Positions 6,938-12,939 of a DNA stretch of 12,939 nt are shown here, one piece after another (the first letter of the stretch is position 1; the number at the start of each line of letters is the position of its first letter). Both the position numbers and the translations under genes were made by a program. Under the pieces are notes generated by a model, which had not been told where the DNA came from, made no database searches, and saw only the letters and a program-made list of their open reading frames with translations. The stretch is from Parabacteroides hominis (GTDB taxonomy: Bacteria > Bacteroidota > Bacteroidia > Bacteroidales > Tannerellaceae): contig NZ_JACOOJ010000064.1 of NCBI RefSeq assembly GCF_014287585.1, forward strand, positions 1-12,939, written 5' to 3'.

Positions 6938-6980
6938 AAGAAAGCCCTCAGGATAACCAAGGGCTTTCTTTCTGTTCTTT
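6938..6980 (+). terminator. Hairpin terminator or attenuator before the right-hand operon
   Basis: AAGAAAGCCCT (6938-6948) pairs perfectly over 11 bp with AGGGCTTTCTT (6960-6970) around an 11-base loop, followed by the T-rich TCTGTTCTTT. The T tract is on the plus-strand side, so it acts on rightward transcription. It sits upstream of the gene at 7003 and behind the minus-strand promoter. It may end read-through, or act as a leader attenuator or antitermination site for the right-hand operon. Confidence 0.6.
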
Positions 6981-7002
6981 ATATCTTATATGAAACTAAG
7001 AT

Positions 7003-7476
7003 ATGAAAACGCAAAAATGTATAGCCTGTGGCCGGGAAACAGTTTCTGTAATCAAAACTGAAGAAGGGTATATCTGTTATAATTGCTACTCAGATAAAAA
7101 GATCCCTCCTAAGTCAAAACAGCATCATGACAACGAAGAAGCTCGGATTCAGTCGGAGTTTTTCAGCAAGGTTCCTTTATTTTTTCCGAACTTACCGGAT
7201 CGACTTCTTTTTGCAGTCCCGAACGGTGGTAGCCGGCATAAAATAGAAGCGGCTAATATGAAGCGCCAAGGTGTTAAACGTGGAGTGGCCGATGTAATCC
7301 TTCAGATACCGAAAAAGGGATATGCTTCTCTTTGTCTAGAGTTCAAGACATCTACAGGTAAACAGTCTGCAGAGCAAAAGGAATACCAACGCCAGGTTGA
7401 AATGGCAGGTAGTAAGTATGTGATTGTTCGGAGCGTGGAACAGGCTATCCGGGAACTGCAACTGTATTTAGGTTAA
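7003..7476 (+). CDS. Zinc-ribbon / VRR-NUC nuclease
   Basis: A 157-residue protein. Residues 1-30 form a zinc ribbon with Cys6-x2-Cys9 and Cys25-x2-Cys28. Residues about 45-157 form a VRR-NUC domain of the PD-(D/E)xK superfamily: QSEFF (Glu51), PNGG at 72-75, GVADVIL with Asp96, the LEFK core with Glu112 and Lys114, then SAEQ and a final YVIVRS strand. Such stand-alone domains are common in phages and are thought to cut branched or structured DNA; in this position it may process replication or packaging intermediates. It is the first gene after the hairpin at 6938-6980 and lies 34 bases before the ParB-like gene. The start ATG gives an intact zinc ribbon. The substrate cannot be read from the sequence. 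Confidence 0.8.
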   Translation: MKTQKCIACGRETVSVIKTEEGYICYNCYSDKKIPPKSKQHHDNEEARIQSEFFSKVPLFFPNLPDRLLFAVPNGGSRHKIEAANMKRQGVKRGVADVILQIPKKGYASLCLEFKTSTGKQSAEQKEYQRQVEMAGSKYVIVRSVEQAIRELQLYLG

Positions 7477-7489
7477 TAGATTTCTCCTG

Positions 7490-7507
7490 TTATATTTTAG
7501 AATAAAA
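7490..7507 (+). repeat. 18-nt leader element, copy 1
   Basis: TTATATTTTAGAATAAAA, 3 bases before the ATG of the ParB-like gene. It matches 12912-12929 at 17 of 18 positions, and that copy also sits just before an ATG. It contains TATATTTT, one base off the Bacteroides -7 consensus. It could be a phage promoter box giving a nearly leaderless mRNA, or an A/T-rich translation-initiation element. Confidence 0.45.
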
Positions 7508-7510
7508 GTT

Positions 7511-7990
7511 ATGGCTGAATTGAAGTATGACCCCCGGAATTATCGTATTCATACCGATAAAAATAAACGGCTTATTAAGAAGAGTCTAGAGGATTGTGGT
7601 ACCGGTCGTTCTATTCTTCTGGATAAGAACGATGTTATTATTGCCGGGAATGGCGTTTATGAGCAGGCTTTAGAACTGGGGTTGAAAGTCCGAATTGTTG
7701 AGTCTGATGGAAATGAATTGATAGCGATCAGAAGAACGGATTTGTCTACAGAGGATGAAAAAAGAAAGCTTTTGGCTCTGGCTGATAACCATACATCAGA
7801 TACTTCTATGTTCGATTTCGCAGCTGTAGTTGAAGATTTTGGTATTGACGAACTTGGTGATTGGGAGTTGGAGCTTCCATTTGATGATATGCCGACAGAT
7901 GTGGATCGTTTTTTTGAGGGAGCAGATAAGGTGGAGAATAAGAGAAAGACTATGATTTGTCCCCATTGCGGAAAGGAGATAGAGTTATGA
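7511..7990 (+). CDS. ParB/Srx-like domain protein, putative partner of DpdA
   Basis: A 159-residue protein. Residues 5-70 show the compact phage ParB-like fold: DPRNYRIHTDK, a helix KRLIKKSLEDCG, SILLDKNDVIIAGNGVYEQA with the loop at 45-51, and then a strand. The usual GHGR of such proteins reads GNGVYE here, so nuclease-type activity is doubtful. A helical part follows (DNHTSDTSMFDFAAV), then an acidic tail ending in CPHCGKEIEL, an unpaired zinc-knuckle-like CxxC. In the bacterial dpd islands a protein called DpdB is needed with DpdA to insert preQ0 into DNA, and I recall it as ParB-related. This gene overlaps dpdA by 4 bases (ATGA), so a similar helper role is a reasonable inference. Alternatives are a DNA-binding regulator or an endonuclease accessory. 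Confidence 0.7.
   Translation: MAELKYDPRNYRIHTDKNKRLIKKSLEDCGTGRSILLDKNDVIIAGNGVYEQALELGLKVRIVESDGNELIAIRRTDLSTEDEKRKLLALADNHTSDTSMFDFAAVVEDFGIDELGDWELELPFDDMPTDVDRFFEGADKVENKRKTMICPHCGKEIEL
7972..7979 (+). promoter_or_regulatory. Shine-Dalgarno site that fixes the dpdA start
   Basis: AAAGGAGA ends 7 bases before the ATG at 7987, within the ParB-like gene's last codons. It supports 7987 over the in-frame ATG at 7957, which would add ten residues unlike the family. Confidence 0.55.
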
Positions 7991-8730
7991 TCTTATACCT
8001 TGCCGGTTATAAATCTTGTGCCAAACGGTGGGATCTGGACACGAAAGATATCTATCTTTTAAGTTCTTTTTGGGAGCATAAATCGGGACGTTATGGTAGT
8101 TATGTCTGTCAAGAGAAGCATATTCTTGATAGCGGGGCGTTTTCTGCTTTTTCTGGGAAGAATGATAGTTTTGACTGGGATGGCTATGTTAAGAAATATG
8201 CCGACTTTGTTTTAAAGAATAACATTCAACGTTTCTTTGAGCTGGATATAGACGTTGTCGTTGGACTGGAGAAAGTCGAATATTATCGTAGATACTTGGA
8301 AGATCGTATAGGACGGCAGCCTATTCCTGTTTGGCATGCAAGTCGAGGAAAGGATTATTTTATTCGGATGTGTGAGGAGTATTCTTATGTTGCGATTGGT
8401 ACGACTTCGGCAATGGAAGAAGGTCGGCGGATAAGAGAGAATCCTATGATATTAAAGTGGTTTATCGATCAAGCTCATTCTGCCGGTACTCGTATTCATG
8501 GGCTTGGATTTACAAATACGACATTTCTTCCTTTTTTAAAGTTTGATAGTGTTGATAGTACGACCTGGTTGTCTGGTTCCAGATTTGGGCAAATTTATTT
8601 CTTTAATGGAAAGCAAATGGTATATCGTAATCCCCCAAAAGGAATGCGGGATAAGAATCATGATTTATCGAATAGACACAATTTTAATGAATGGATAAAA
8701 TTTCAAAGGTATGCAGAACAATACTTATAA
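7987..8730 (+). CDS. dpdA: DpdA-like DNA guanine transglycosylase (7-deazaguanine insertion)
   Basis: A 247-residue TIM-barrel-type protein of the tRNA-guanine transglycosylase superfamily in its DNA-acting DpdA form. Motifs in order are: LDSGAFSAF with Asp48, the counterpart of the TGT DSGGF loop; FFELDIDVVVG (83-93); VWHASRG (115-121); YVAIGTTS (134-141); IHGLGFT (170-176); and FDSVDSTTW with Asp190, where TGT has its nucleophile in DxVLPTR. It would exchange guanine in DNA for preQ0 or a derivative. It lacks the TGT C-terminal Cys/His zinc site (there is no CxC) and is much shorter than tRNA TGTs of about 370 residues. The flanking queC, queD, queE and folE genes make its substrate and strengthen the call. 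It overlaps the ParB-like gene by 4 bases and queC by 20. A radical departure of function is unlikely. Confidence 0.8.
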   Translation: MILYLAGYKSCAKRWDLDTKDIYLLSSFWEHKSGRYGSYVCQEKHILDSGAFSAFSGKNDSFDWDGYVKKYADFVLKNNIQRFFELDIDVVVGLEKVEYYRRYLEDRIGRQPIPVWHASRGKDYFIRMCEEYSYVAIGTTSAMEEGRRIRENPMILKWFIDQAHSAGTRIHGLGFTNTTFLPFLKFDSVDSTTWLSGSRFGQIYFFNGKQMVYRNPPKGMRDKNHDLSNRHNFNEWIKFQRYAEQYL

Positions 8731-9412
8731 TAAAAAAGTCCTTCTGTATTCAGGAGGCATGGATAGCTGGTTGATTGATAAACTCTGGAAACCGGATATA
8801 AGGCTTTATATTGATATGAATACCCGTTATTCGAAAGAAGAAATGAAGCGTCTTCCGGATGATATTGTTATTGAAAAGTTGGATTTATCAAAATGGGAAC
8901 GTGAGGATAAGATTATTCCTCTTCGAAATGTGTATTTGATTGGTATCGCAACGAATTATGGCGACGAAATCTGTTTGGGAGCGACAGCCGGTGACCGGGT
9001 TCTTGATAAATCACCTGTATTTGCCGAATTGTACGAGGAGTTACTCGGATATCTCTATCAGAAACAACATTGGACTGAGAAACGAACGATCAGGATAAAT
9101 TTGGATTATAAAGCATATACTAAGACAGAGTTGTTGAAGCAATATATAATTCAAGGAGGCAGTATTAATGAAGCGTTTAGTTCGTCGTTCAGTTGTTATG
9201 CTCCTGTTGATGGGCACGAATGTTGGAACTGCAAACCGTGTTTCCGCAAATTTATTGCTTTTGCATTGAACGGATACCCGTTCTCCAGAGAAGTAATAGA
9301 CAAGAATATATCTTATATAAAGCGTGAAATACTTCCTTTAATCGAATCTGGCGAGTATGGTCGGAAACGGGAGGAGGAAGAGATAAGACAAATATTAACT
9401 CTTTATCGATAA
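8711..9412 (+). CDS. queC: QueC, 7-cyano-7-deazaguanine (preQ0) synthase
   Basis: A 233-residue PP-loop enzyme that converts 7-carboxy-7-deazaguanine plus ammonia and ATP to preQ0. Visible are the ATP-binding SGGMDS (14-19); the IPLRNVYLIGIA segment (69-80) matching the family's PGRN-type helix; GATAGD (90-95); and a C-terminal zinc site Cys162, Cys171, Cys174, Cys177 in the usual SCY...CxxCxxC(F)R arrangement. There is no N-terminal amidotransferase domain, so it is not the Gat-QueC fusion that makes the archaeosine-type base. Its ATG lies 20 bases inside dpdA, preceded by AAAGG. Length matches the family (E. coli 231). Bacterial hosts use the same enzyme for tRNA queuosine; here it serves the phage cassette. 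Confidence 0.88.
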   Translation: MQNNTYNKKVLLYSGGMDSWLIDKLWKPDIRLYIDMNTRYSKEEMKRLPDDIVIEKLDLSKWEREDKIIPLRNVYLIGIATNYGDEICLGATAGDRVLDKSPVFAELYEELLGYLYQKQHWTEKRTIRINLDYKAYTKTELLKQYIIQGGSINEAFSSSFSCYAPVDGHECWNCKPCFRKFIAFALNGYPFSREVIDKNISYIKREILPLIESGEYGRKREEEEIRQILTLYR

Positions 9413-9416
9413 ATCT

Positions 9417-9752
9417 ATGTATACAGTAAGGAAACGTCTTGAGATATCAGCGTCTCATCGTTTGAGTCTCTCTTATGCAAGTAAATGTGAGAATTTGCAT
9501 GGACATAATTGGATTGTAATTGTTTGGTGTAGATCTAAGCAGTTGAATCCAGATGGTATGGTTGTCGACTTTGCCCATATTAAGCAAATGATTCAGGAAA
9601 AATTGGATCATAAGAACTTGAATGAGGTATTATCGTTTAATCCGACAGCGGAAAATATTGCGAAATGGATCTGTAATCAGATACCTCAATGTTTTAAAGT
9701 GATGGTCCAGGAATCGGAGAATAATATAGCGTGGTATGAAAAAGATAAATGA
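9417..9752 (+). CDS. queD: QueD, 6-carboxy-tetrahydropterin synthase
   Basis: A 111-residue member of the PTPS/QueD family that makes 6-carboxytetrahydropterin from dihydroneopterin triphosphate. Zinc ligands are His14 (SASHRL), His28 and His30 (LHGHNW). The catalytic Cys24 is in KCENLHGH, Asp64-His65 in LDHKNLNE, and the substrate-binding acidic region is PTAENIA plus QESE (98-101). It is slightly shorter than E. coli QueD (121) but complete. It begins 4 bases after queC and its end overlaps queE by 17 bases, implying coupled translation. Confidence 0.92.
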   Translation: MYTVRKRLEISASHRLSLSYASKCENLHGHNWIVIVWCRSKQLNPDGMVVDFAHIKQMIQEKLDHKNLNEVLSFNPTAENIAKWICNQIPQCFKVMVQESENNIAWYEKDK

Positions 9753-10281
9753 GATTTTTTACAGTATCCAGGGAGAGGGGTATTTTATCGGTACACCGAC
9801 TGTTTTTGTTCGCTTCTCCGGATGTAACTTGAGGTGTCCGTTCTGTGATACAGAACACAAAGAAGGCAAGATGTTAAGTGATGATGATATTATTGCAGAA
9901 ATAAATCGTTATCCAGCTTTACATGTCGTATTGACAGGTGGAGAACCTTGTATGCAGGTTACATATGACTTGGTTGATAAAATCAAGGCCACTGGCCGAT
10001 TTGTTCAGATTGAGACAAATGGAACTTTGGTTCCACCTGTAAATATAGACTGGATTACGTGTTCCCCGAAAGATGGAGGTAAAACTGTCGTGATTAACCC
10101 GAATGAATTGAAGGTAGTTTATATCGGACAGGATATGTCGCAATATGATAAATATTCAGCAGGAGTATATTATTTGCAGCCTTGTTCCGGTCAGAATACG
10201 AAGGAATTTATTAATTATATTAAAGAGCATCCGAAATGGAAATTAAGTCTACAAATACACAAGATATTAAATGTGCGATAA
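9736..10281 (+). CDS. queE: QueE, 7-carboxy-7-deazaguanine synthase (radical SAM)
   Basis: A 181-residue radical-SAM enzyme that converts 6-carboxytetrahydropterin to 7-carboxy-7-deazaguanine, the key ring contraction of the pathway. It opens with the family signature EIFYSIQGEG (6-15). The 4Fe-4S ligands are Cys30, Cys34 and Cys37 (CNLRCPFC). SAM-binding TGGEP is at 67-71, VQIETNGT about 94-101, and it ends SLQIHKILNVR, the usual QueE C-terminus. It is shorter than E. coli QueE (223) yet both ends are intact. It overlaps queD by 17 bases and folE by 46. It needs a host reductase for SAM cleavage. Confidence 0.92.
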   Translation: MKKINEIFYSIQGEGYFIGTPTVFVRFSGCNLRCPFCDTEHKEGKMLSDDDIIAEINRYPALHVVLTGGEPCMQVTYDLVDKIKATGRFVQIETNGTLVPPVNIDWITCSPKDGGKTVVINPNELKVVYIGQDMSQYDKYSAGVYYLQPCSGQNTKEFINYIKEHPKWKLSLQIHKILNVR

Positions 10282-10829
10282 GAACGATTCTTTCTTTTAT
10301 AGGTGAAAATCCTTGTCGGGAGGGCTTAAGAGAAACACCGGATCGTATTATAAGGATGTGGAAAGAGATCTTTCGTGGATATGATCTGGCACAGGTGCCT
10401 AAAATAACAGTCTTCCCCAATGGAATGGATGGTCTTTCTTGTAATAGTGTTATCGCAGATTCAGGTGGATTCTATTCAATGTGTGAACATCATATGATGC
10501 CTTTCTTTGGGAAGTATTGGTTTGCTTATATTCCTAATCCTAAAGGTAAGATATTGGGCATATCGAAAGTTGGTCGTGTTGTTGATTATTGTGCGGCACG
10601 ATTACAGGTACAAGAGCGATTGGCGAAAGATATCATTGTGATGATTCAAGAAGCGTTAGGTTCGGAATATCCACCTTTGGCAATGGGTATAGTGCTAGAA
10701 GGAGAACACTTGTGTAAGTCAATGCGTGGTGTAAAGAAAGAAGGTAAAATGCGCTCTTCTTTCTATTTAGATAATGGAAGTTTACCTGAGTTGAAGGCGG
10801 AATTGTCCCGATTCGTTAGTTTTGGTTAG
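10236..10829 (+). CDS. folE: GTP cyclohydrolase I (FolE)
   Basis: A 197-residue enzyme converting GTP to 7,8-dihydroneopterin triphosphate, the first step toward preQ0 (and folate). The signature REGLRETPDRI is at 28-38, SMCEHHMMPF carries Cys83 and His86 of the zinc site, followed by ILGISKVGRVVDY, RLQVQERL, and HLCKSMRGV with Cys160 as the remaining zinc ligand. It lacks the longer N-terminal arm of E. coli FolE (222). The ATG lies 46 bases inside queE; no later start preserves the first helix, so it is kept. Hosts already have folE, so the phage copy probably boosts flux to 7-deazaguanine. Gene order is last step first, first step last. Confidence 0.93.
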   Translation: MEIKSTNTQDIKCAIRTILSFIGENPCREGLRETPDRIIRMWKEIFRGYDLAQVPKITVFPNGMDGLSCNSVIADSGGFYSMCEHHMMPFFGKYWFAYIPNPKGKILGISKVGRVVDYCAARLQVQERLAKDIIVMIQEALGSEYPPLAMGIVLEGEHLCKSMRGVKKEGKMRSSFYLDNGSLPELKAELSRFVSFG

Positions 10830-10831
10830 GT

Positions 10832-11320
10832 ATGTTAGAGAAGAATGAAGTAAAAAAGAAAAGTAGGGGGCGTAAGTCTGAATATAGAGAAGAATATGCA
10901 GAGCAGGCTCTAAAGCTTTGTCTGTTAGGTGCAACAGATAAGGAAATTGCTGAATTCTTCTCTGTTTCGGAACAAACGTTGAATAGTTGGAAGAAGAAGT
11001 TTCCTCAATTTCTTGAGTCCTTAAAAAAGGGAAAAGCTGTAGCAGATGCAAATGTAGCATCGAGACTTTATAGCCGTGCGATTGGTTACGATGCCAGAGC
11101 GACGAAGTTCGCTACCAACGAGGGCAAGATTACGGACAAGGTGGAGTATCTCGAACATTACCCTCCGGACACAACTGCCGCCATTTTCTGGCTGAAGAAC
11201 CGGCAACCTGGCAAGTGGCGTGATAAGAAAGAAGTGGAGAACCAGGTCAAACTGGGTGATGAATTGGAATCGATGTCAGATGAAGAACTAGCAGCAATTA
11301 TCCGTGGCGAAAAGGAGTAA
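10832..11320 (+). CDS. terS: Terminase small subunit (helix-turn-helix)
   Basis: A 162-residue DNA-packaging protein that would recognise the phage genome and regulate the large subunit. Residues about 23-60 form a helix-turn-helix (GATDKEIAEFFSVSEQTLNS, 33-52, then WKKKFPQF). Then comes a helical oligomerisation part with ADANVASRLYSRAIGYD, and a conserved-looking YPPDTTAAIFWLKNR before an acidic C-terminus for motor contact. It begins 2 bases after folE and overlaps the large subunit by 17. GC by hand count jumps from 21/60 (10981-11040) to 37/60 (11161-11220) within the gene, suggesting a recombination joint near 11080. The call rests on the fold and the partner gene. Confidence 0.75.
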   Translation: MLEKNEVKKKSRGRKSEYREEYAEQALKLCLLGATDKEIAEFFSVSEQTLNSWKKKFPQFLESLKKGKAVADANVASRLYSRAIGYDARATKFATNEGKITDKVEYLEHYPPDTTAAIFWLKNRQPGKWRDKKEVENQVKLGDELESMSDEELAAIIRGEKE

Positions 11321-12749
11321 GAGAGAAATATTGATCAGGCAGGCGAAGGCTGCGACCATATTGCGCAAACGGGAGGCTCGGAATGATTTCTGGGCCTATT
11401 GTTTATATCATGATCCTAAGTTCTTCGCTAAGCGTTTGTTTTTGAAGAAGGTGGCGGACGCTTTTACGCGGGTGTACGAATCGTATTTGTCGGGTGTGAT
11501 TCGTCGGCTGGCCGTCTCCATGCCGCCACGTGCTGGGAAGTCCTATATATCATCCTTGTTCATTTCGTGGATGCTTGGCCATTTCCCGGAAGAGTCGGTC
11601 ATGCGCAACTGTTGTTCCGATACACTGTATAATAAACTATCTTATGATACACGCGACATTGTCCGCTCTTCCCGGTTCAAAGAGATATTCCCGGATGTGC
11701 AATTGCGAGGGGATAAACAGAATGTGCACGGCTGGAGCTTGGAAGCTGCCCGGCAGGTGAGTTACTTCGGGGCTGGTGTAGGCGGTACGGTAATCGGTTT
11801 CGGTGCGTCTATGTTGGCCATGACCGACGACTTGTATAAGAGCCTGGAAGATGCACTATCCGACACCAATAACGAAAAGGTTTGGTCGTGGAAGCAGGGA
11901 ACGCATGATTCCCGTATAGAGGGGAACTGTTGCTCTATCGACATCGGTACACGTTGGTCGGCTACGGACGTACTTGGCCGTATGGAAGAGATGGGGAAGT
12001 ATGACGAGATTATTCGTATCGCTGCCTTGGATGAGAACGACCGCTCTTTTTGTGAGGATGTGCATACAACGGAGTATTACCATGAATTACGGGAGGAAAC
12101 GGACGATTCCATCTGGTGTGCCGAGTATATGCAGGAACCGATCGAGGCTATTGGGTTGTTGTTCCCAAAATCAGAATTAAACCGATTCAAGCTGGCAGAT
12201 ATAGAAGGTAAGCAACCGGACGGTGTGATCGGTGCTACTGATGTGGCAGACGAAGGAGACGATGATTTCTGTGCGCCGATTGCCAAGGTATTCGGCACGA
12301 AGTATTTCATTACCGATGTGCTGTTTACCAAGGACAATGTAGAGATTACCGAACCAAAGTTGGTTTCCCTGATCCTTGATACCCGTTGCGACAATATGCG
12401 TATTGAGAGCAACAATGGTGGTCGTCTCTTCGCCCTGAATGTCCGAAAGGCGGTAAAGGAAAAGAATGAAAAATGTATCATCCAAGCAAAGCCTACGACC
12501 GCCAACAAGGAAACACGTATCTTGTTGAAGTCCGGTTGGATCAAAAAGCATTGCTATTTCCTAGAAGAGGGCGAGTATAAGAAAGGTTCGGATTACGATC
12601 GGTTTATGAAAGCGCTTACTGGCTACAAGAAAGAGGGAGGTAACAAGCATGATGATGCACCGGACGGCATGACGATCCTTGCCGAGAATGTAGAGTTTAT
12701 CGGGTTGTGCAAAAATAATCGGGTACGGCAGGTGGCAAGAGGACGATAA
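11304..12749 (+). CDS. terL: Terminase large subunit (packaging ATPase and nuclease)
   Basis: A 481-residue motor protein that pumps DNA into proheads and cuts it. The N-terminal ATPase has Walker A in SMPPRAGKS (72-80), a Walker-B-like MLAMTDD (170-176), and a motif III-like SIDIGTRWSATD (211-222). The C-terminal RNase-H-fold nuclease shows GATDVADEGDDD with Asp313, RIESNNGG (about 366-373) and KHDDAPDG near residue 450, which supply the acidic metal ligands. The start read here is a GTG inside terS; a TTG at 11331, 10 bases after the terS stop and downstream of AAAGGAG, is a real alternative and would remove nine residues. GC is higher than in the preceding biosynthetic genes. The sequence is intact to its TAA. 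Confidence 0.92.
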   Translation: MAKRSKREILIRQAKAATILRKREARNDFWAYCLYHDPKFFAKRLFLKKVADAFTRVYESYLSGVIRRLAVSMPPRAGKSYISSLFISWMLGHFPEESVMRNCCSDTLYNKLSYDTRDIVRSSRFKEIFPDVQLRGDKQNVHGWSLEAARQVSYFGAGVGGTVIGFGASMLAMTDDLYKSLEDALSDTNNEKVWSWKQGTHDSRIEGNCCSIDIGTRWSATDVLGRMEEMGKYDEIIRIAALDENDRSFCEDVHTTEYYHELREETDDSIWCAEYMQEPIEAIGLLFPKSELNRFKLADIEGKQPDGVIGATDVADEGDDDFCAPIAKVFGTKYFITDVLFTKDNVEITEPKLVSLILDTRCDNMRIESNNGGRLFALNVRKAVKEKNEKCIIQAKPTTANKETRILLKSGWIKKHCYFLEEGEYKKGSDYDRFMKALTGYKKEGGNKHDDAPDGMTILAENVEFIGLCKNNRVRQVARGR

Positions 12750-12939
12750 TTGGCAAAATGAAAGTGTTTTTCTGATATTTGTGACACGTGTTAGATAAAA
12801 CCCCGATATTTTTCTACCATATACTTGCGTTTTGATATATGTTTTCGGTTTTTACATTTCAAAGTAAACTTGTTTAGACTGGCCGTATTGATAGCGAAAA
12901 ACTATTTGCTTTTATATTTTAGCATAAAACAATCATGCC
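12750..12939. other. Non-coding gap after the terminase
   Basis: This 185-base A/T-rich stretch follows genes spaced by only a few bases. It holds an 8-bp palindrome ACACGTGT (12784-12791) and, at the end, copy 2 of the leader element before an ATG at 12935, which is probably the start of the next structural gene. No convincing terminator hairpin or full Bacteroides promoter was found by eye. Confidence 0.5.
12912..12929 (+). repeat. 18-nt leader element, copy 2
   Basis: TTATATTTTAGCATAAAA, 5 bases before the ATG at 12935, differs from the copy at 7490-7507 at a single position. Both lie immediately upstream of plus-strand starts that follow a non-overlapping gap. Confidence 0.45.

Noticed and set aside
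7957..7986. Upstream in-frame ATG for dpdA adding ten residues
   Set aside because: The added residues are a shadow of the ParB-like CPHCGKE coding; the ATG at 7987 has a Shine-Dalgarno and gives the expected N-terminus.
8711..9412. Gat-QueC fusion producing an archaeosine-type base
   Set aside because: The protein starts with the PP-loop at residue 14 and has no room for a glutamine amidotransferase domain.
12077..12544. 155-codon reverse-strand open frame within the large terminase gene
   Set aside because: It lies wholly opposite a well-supported terminase domain, has no protein-like motif pattern, and looks like a chance frame.
12784..12791. ACACGTGT palindrome as a regulatory operator
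   Set aside because: A single 8-bp palindrome with no second copy or linked regulator is too weak to call.

Overview
The window is a stretch of a tailed phage or prophage genome, most likely from a Bacteroidales host (Bacteroides, Parabacteroides or a relative). The evidence is a PcfK/PcfJ-like pair typical of Bacteroidales mobile elements, a Bacteroidetes-type -7 promoter box (TAnnTTTG) in front of the only reverse-strand gene, starts that mostly lack a Shine-Dalgarno site, moderate-to-low GC, compact overlapping genes, and a terminase pair at the right end. No integrase, repressor, tRNA, insertion sequence or CRISPR array is visible, so lytic versus temperate cannot be decided.

Left part (1-5994, plus strand): an early, replication-type operon. 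It has the C-terminal part of a DNA polymerase III beta sliding clamp (cut by the window edge), a PcfK-like protein ending in a sequence resembling a clamp-binding motif, a PcfJ-like zinc-finger protein, and a winged-helix replication initiator whose linker-coding DNA holds direct and inverted repeats (a candidate origin). Two uncharacterised phage proteins follow, then a PAPS-reductase-like PP-loop ATPase interrupted by an in-frame TAA, and a small gene that also looks broken. A strong hairpin terminator closes the operon.

Middle (6083-6990, minus strand): a very AT-rich single-gene unit with its own promoter. The protein resembles the class III nucleotidyl-cyclase fold. It looks like a moron, a cargo gene acquired independently.

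Right part (7003-12749, plus strand): a zinc-ribbon/VRR-NUC nuclease, then an overlapping cluster of a ParB-like protein, a DpdA-type DNA guanine transglycosylase, QueC, QueD, QueE and FolE, running directly into the small and large terminase subunits. FolE, QueD, QueE and QueC are the four steps from GTP to preQ0, and DpdA-type enzymes exchange guanine in DNA for a 7-deazaguanine. The phage therefore appears to carry a self-sufficient DNA hypermodification pathway next to its packaging motor. No QueF, amidotransferase-QueC fusion or DpdC is in view, so the simplest predicted product is 2'-deoxy-preQ0.

The most distinctive points are the ParB-like gene translationally coupled to a small zinc-less DpdA, the clamp/PcfK pairing, the candidate origin inside the initiator gene, the orphan cyclase-like moron, and an 18-nt near-identical element just before two start codons. 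All assignments come from reading motifs by eye; no database search was run.
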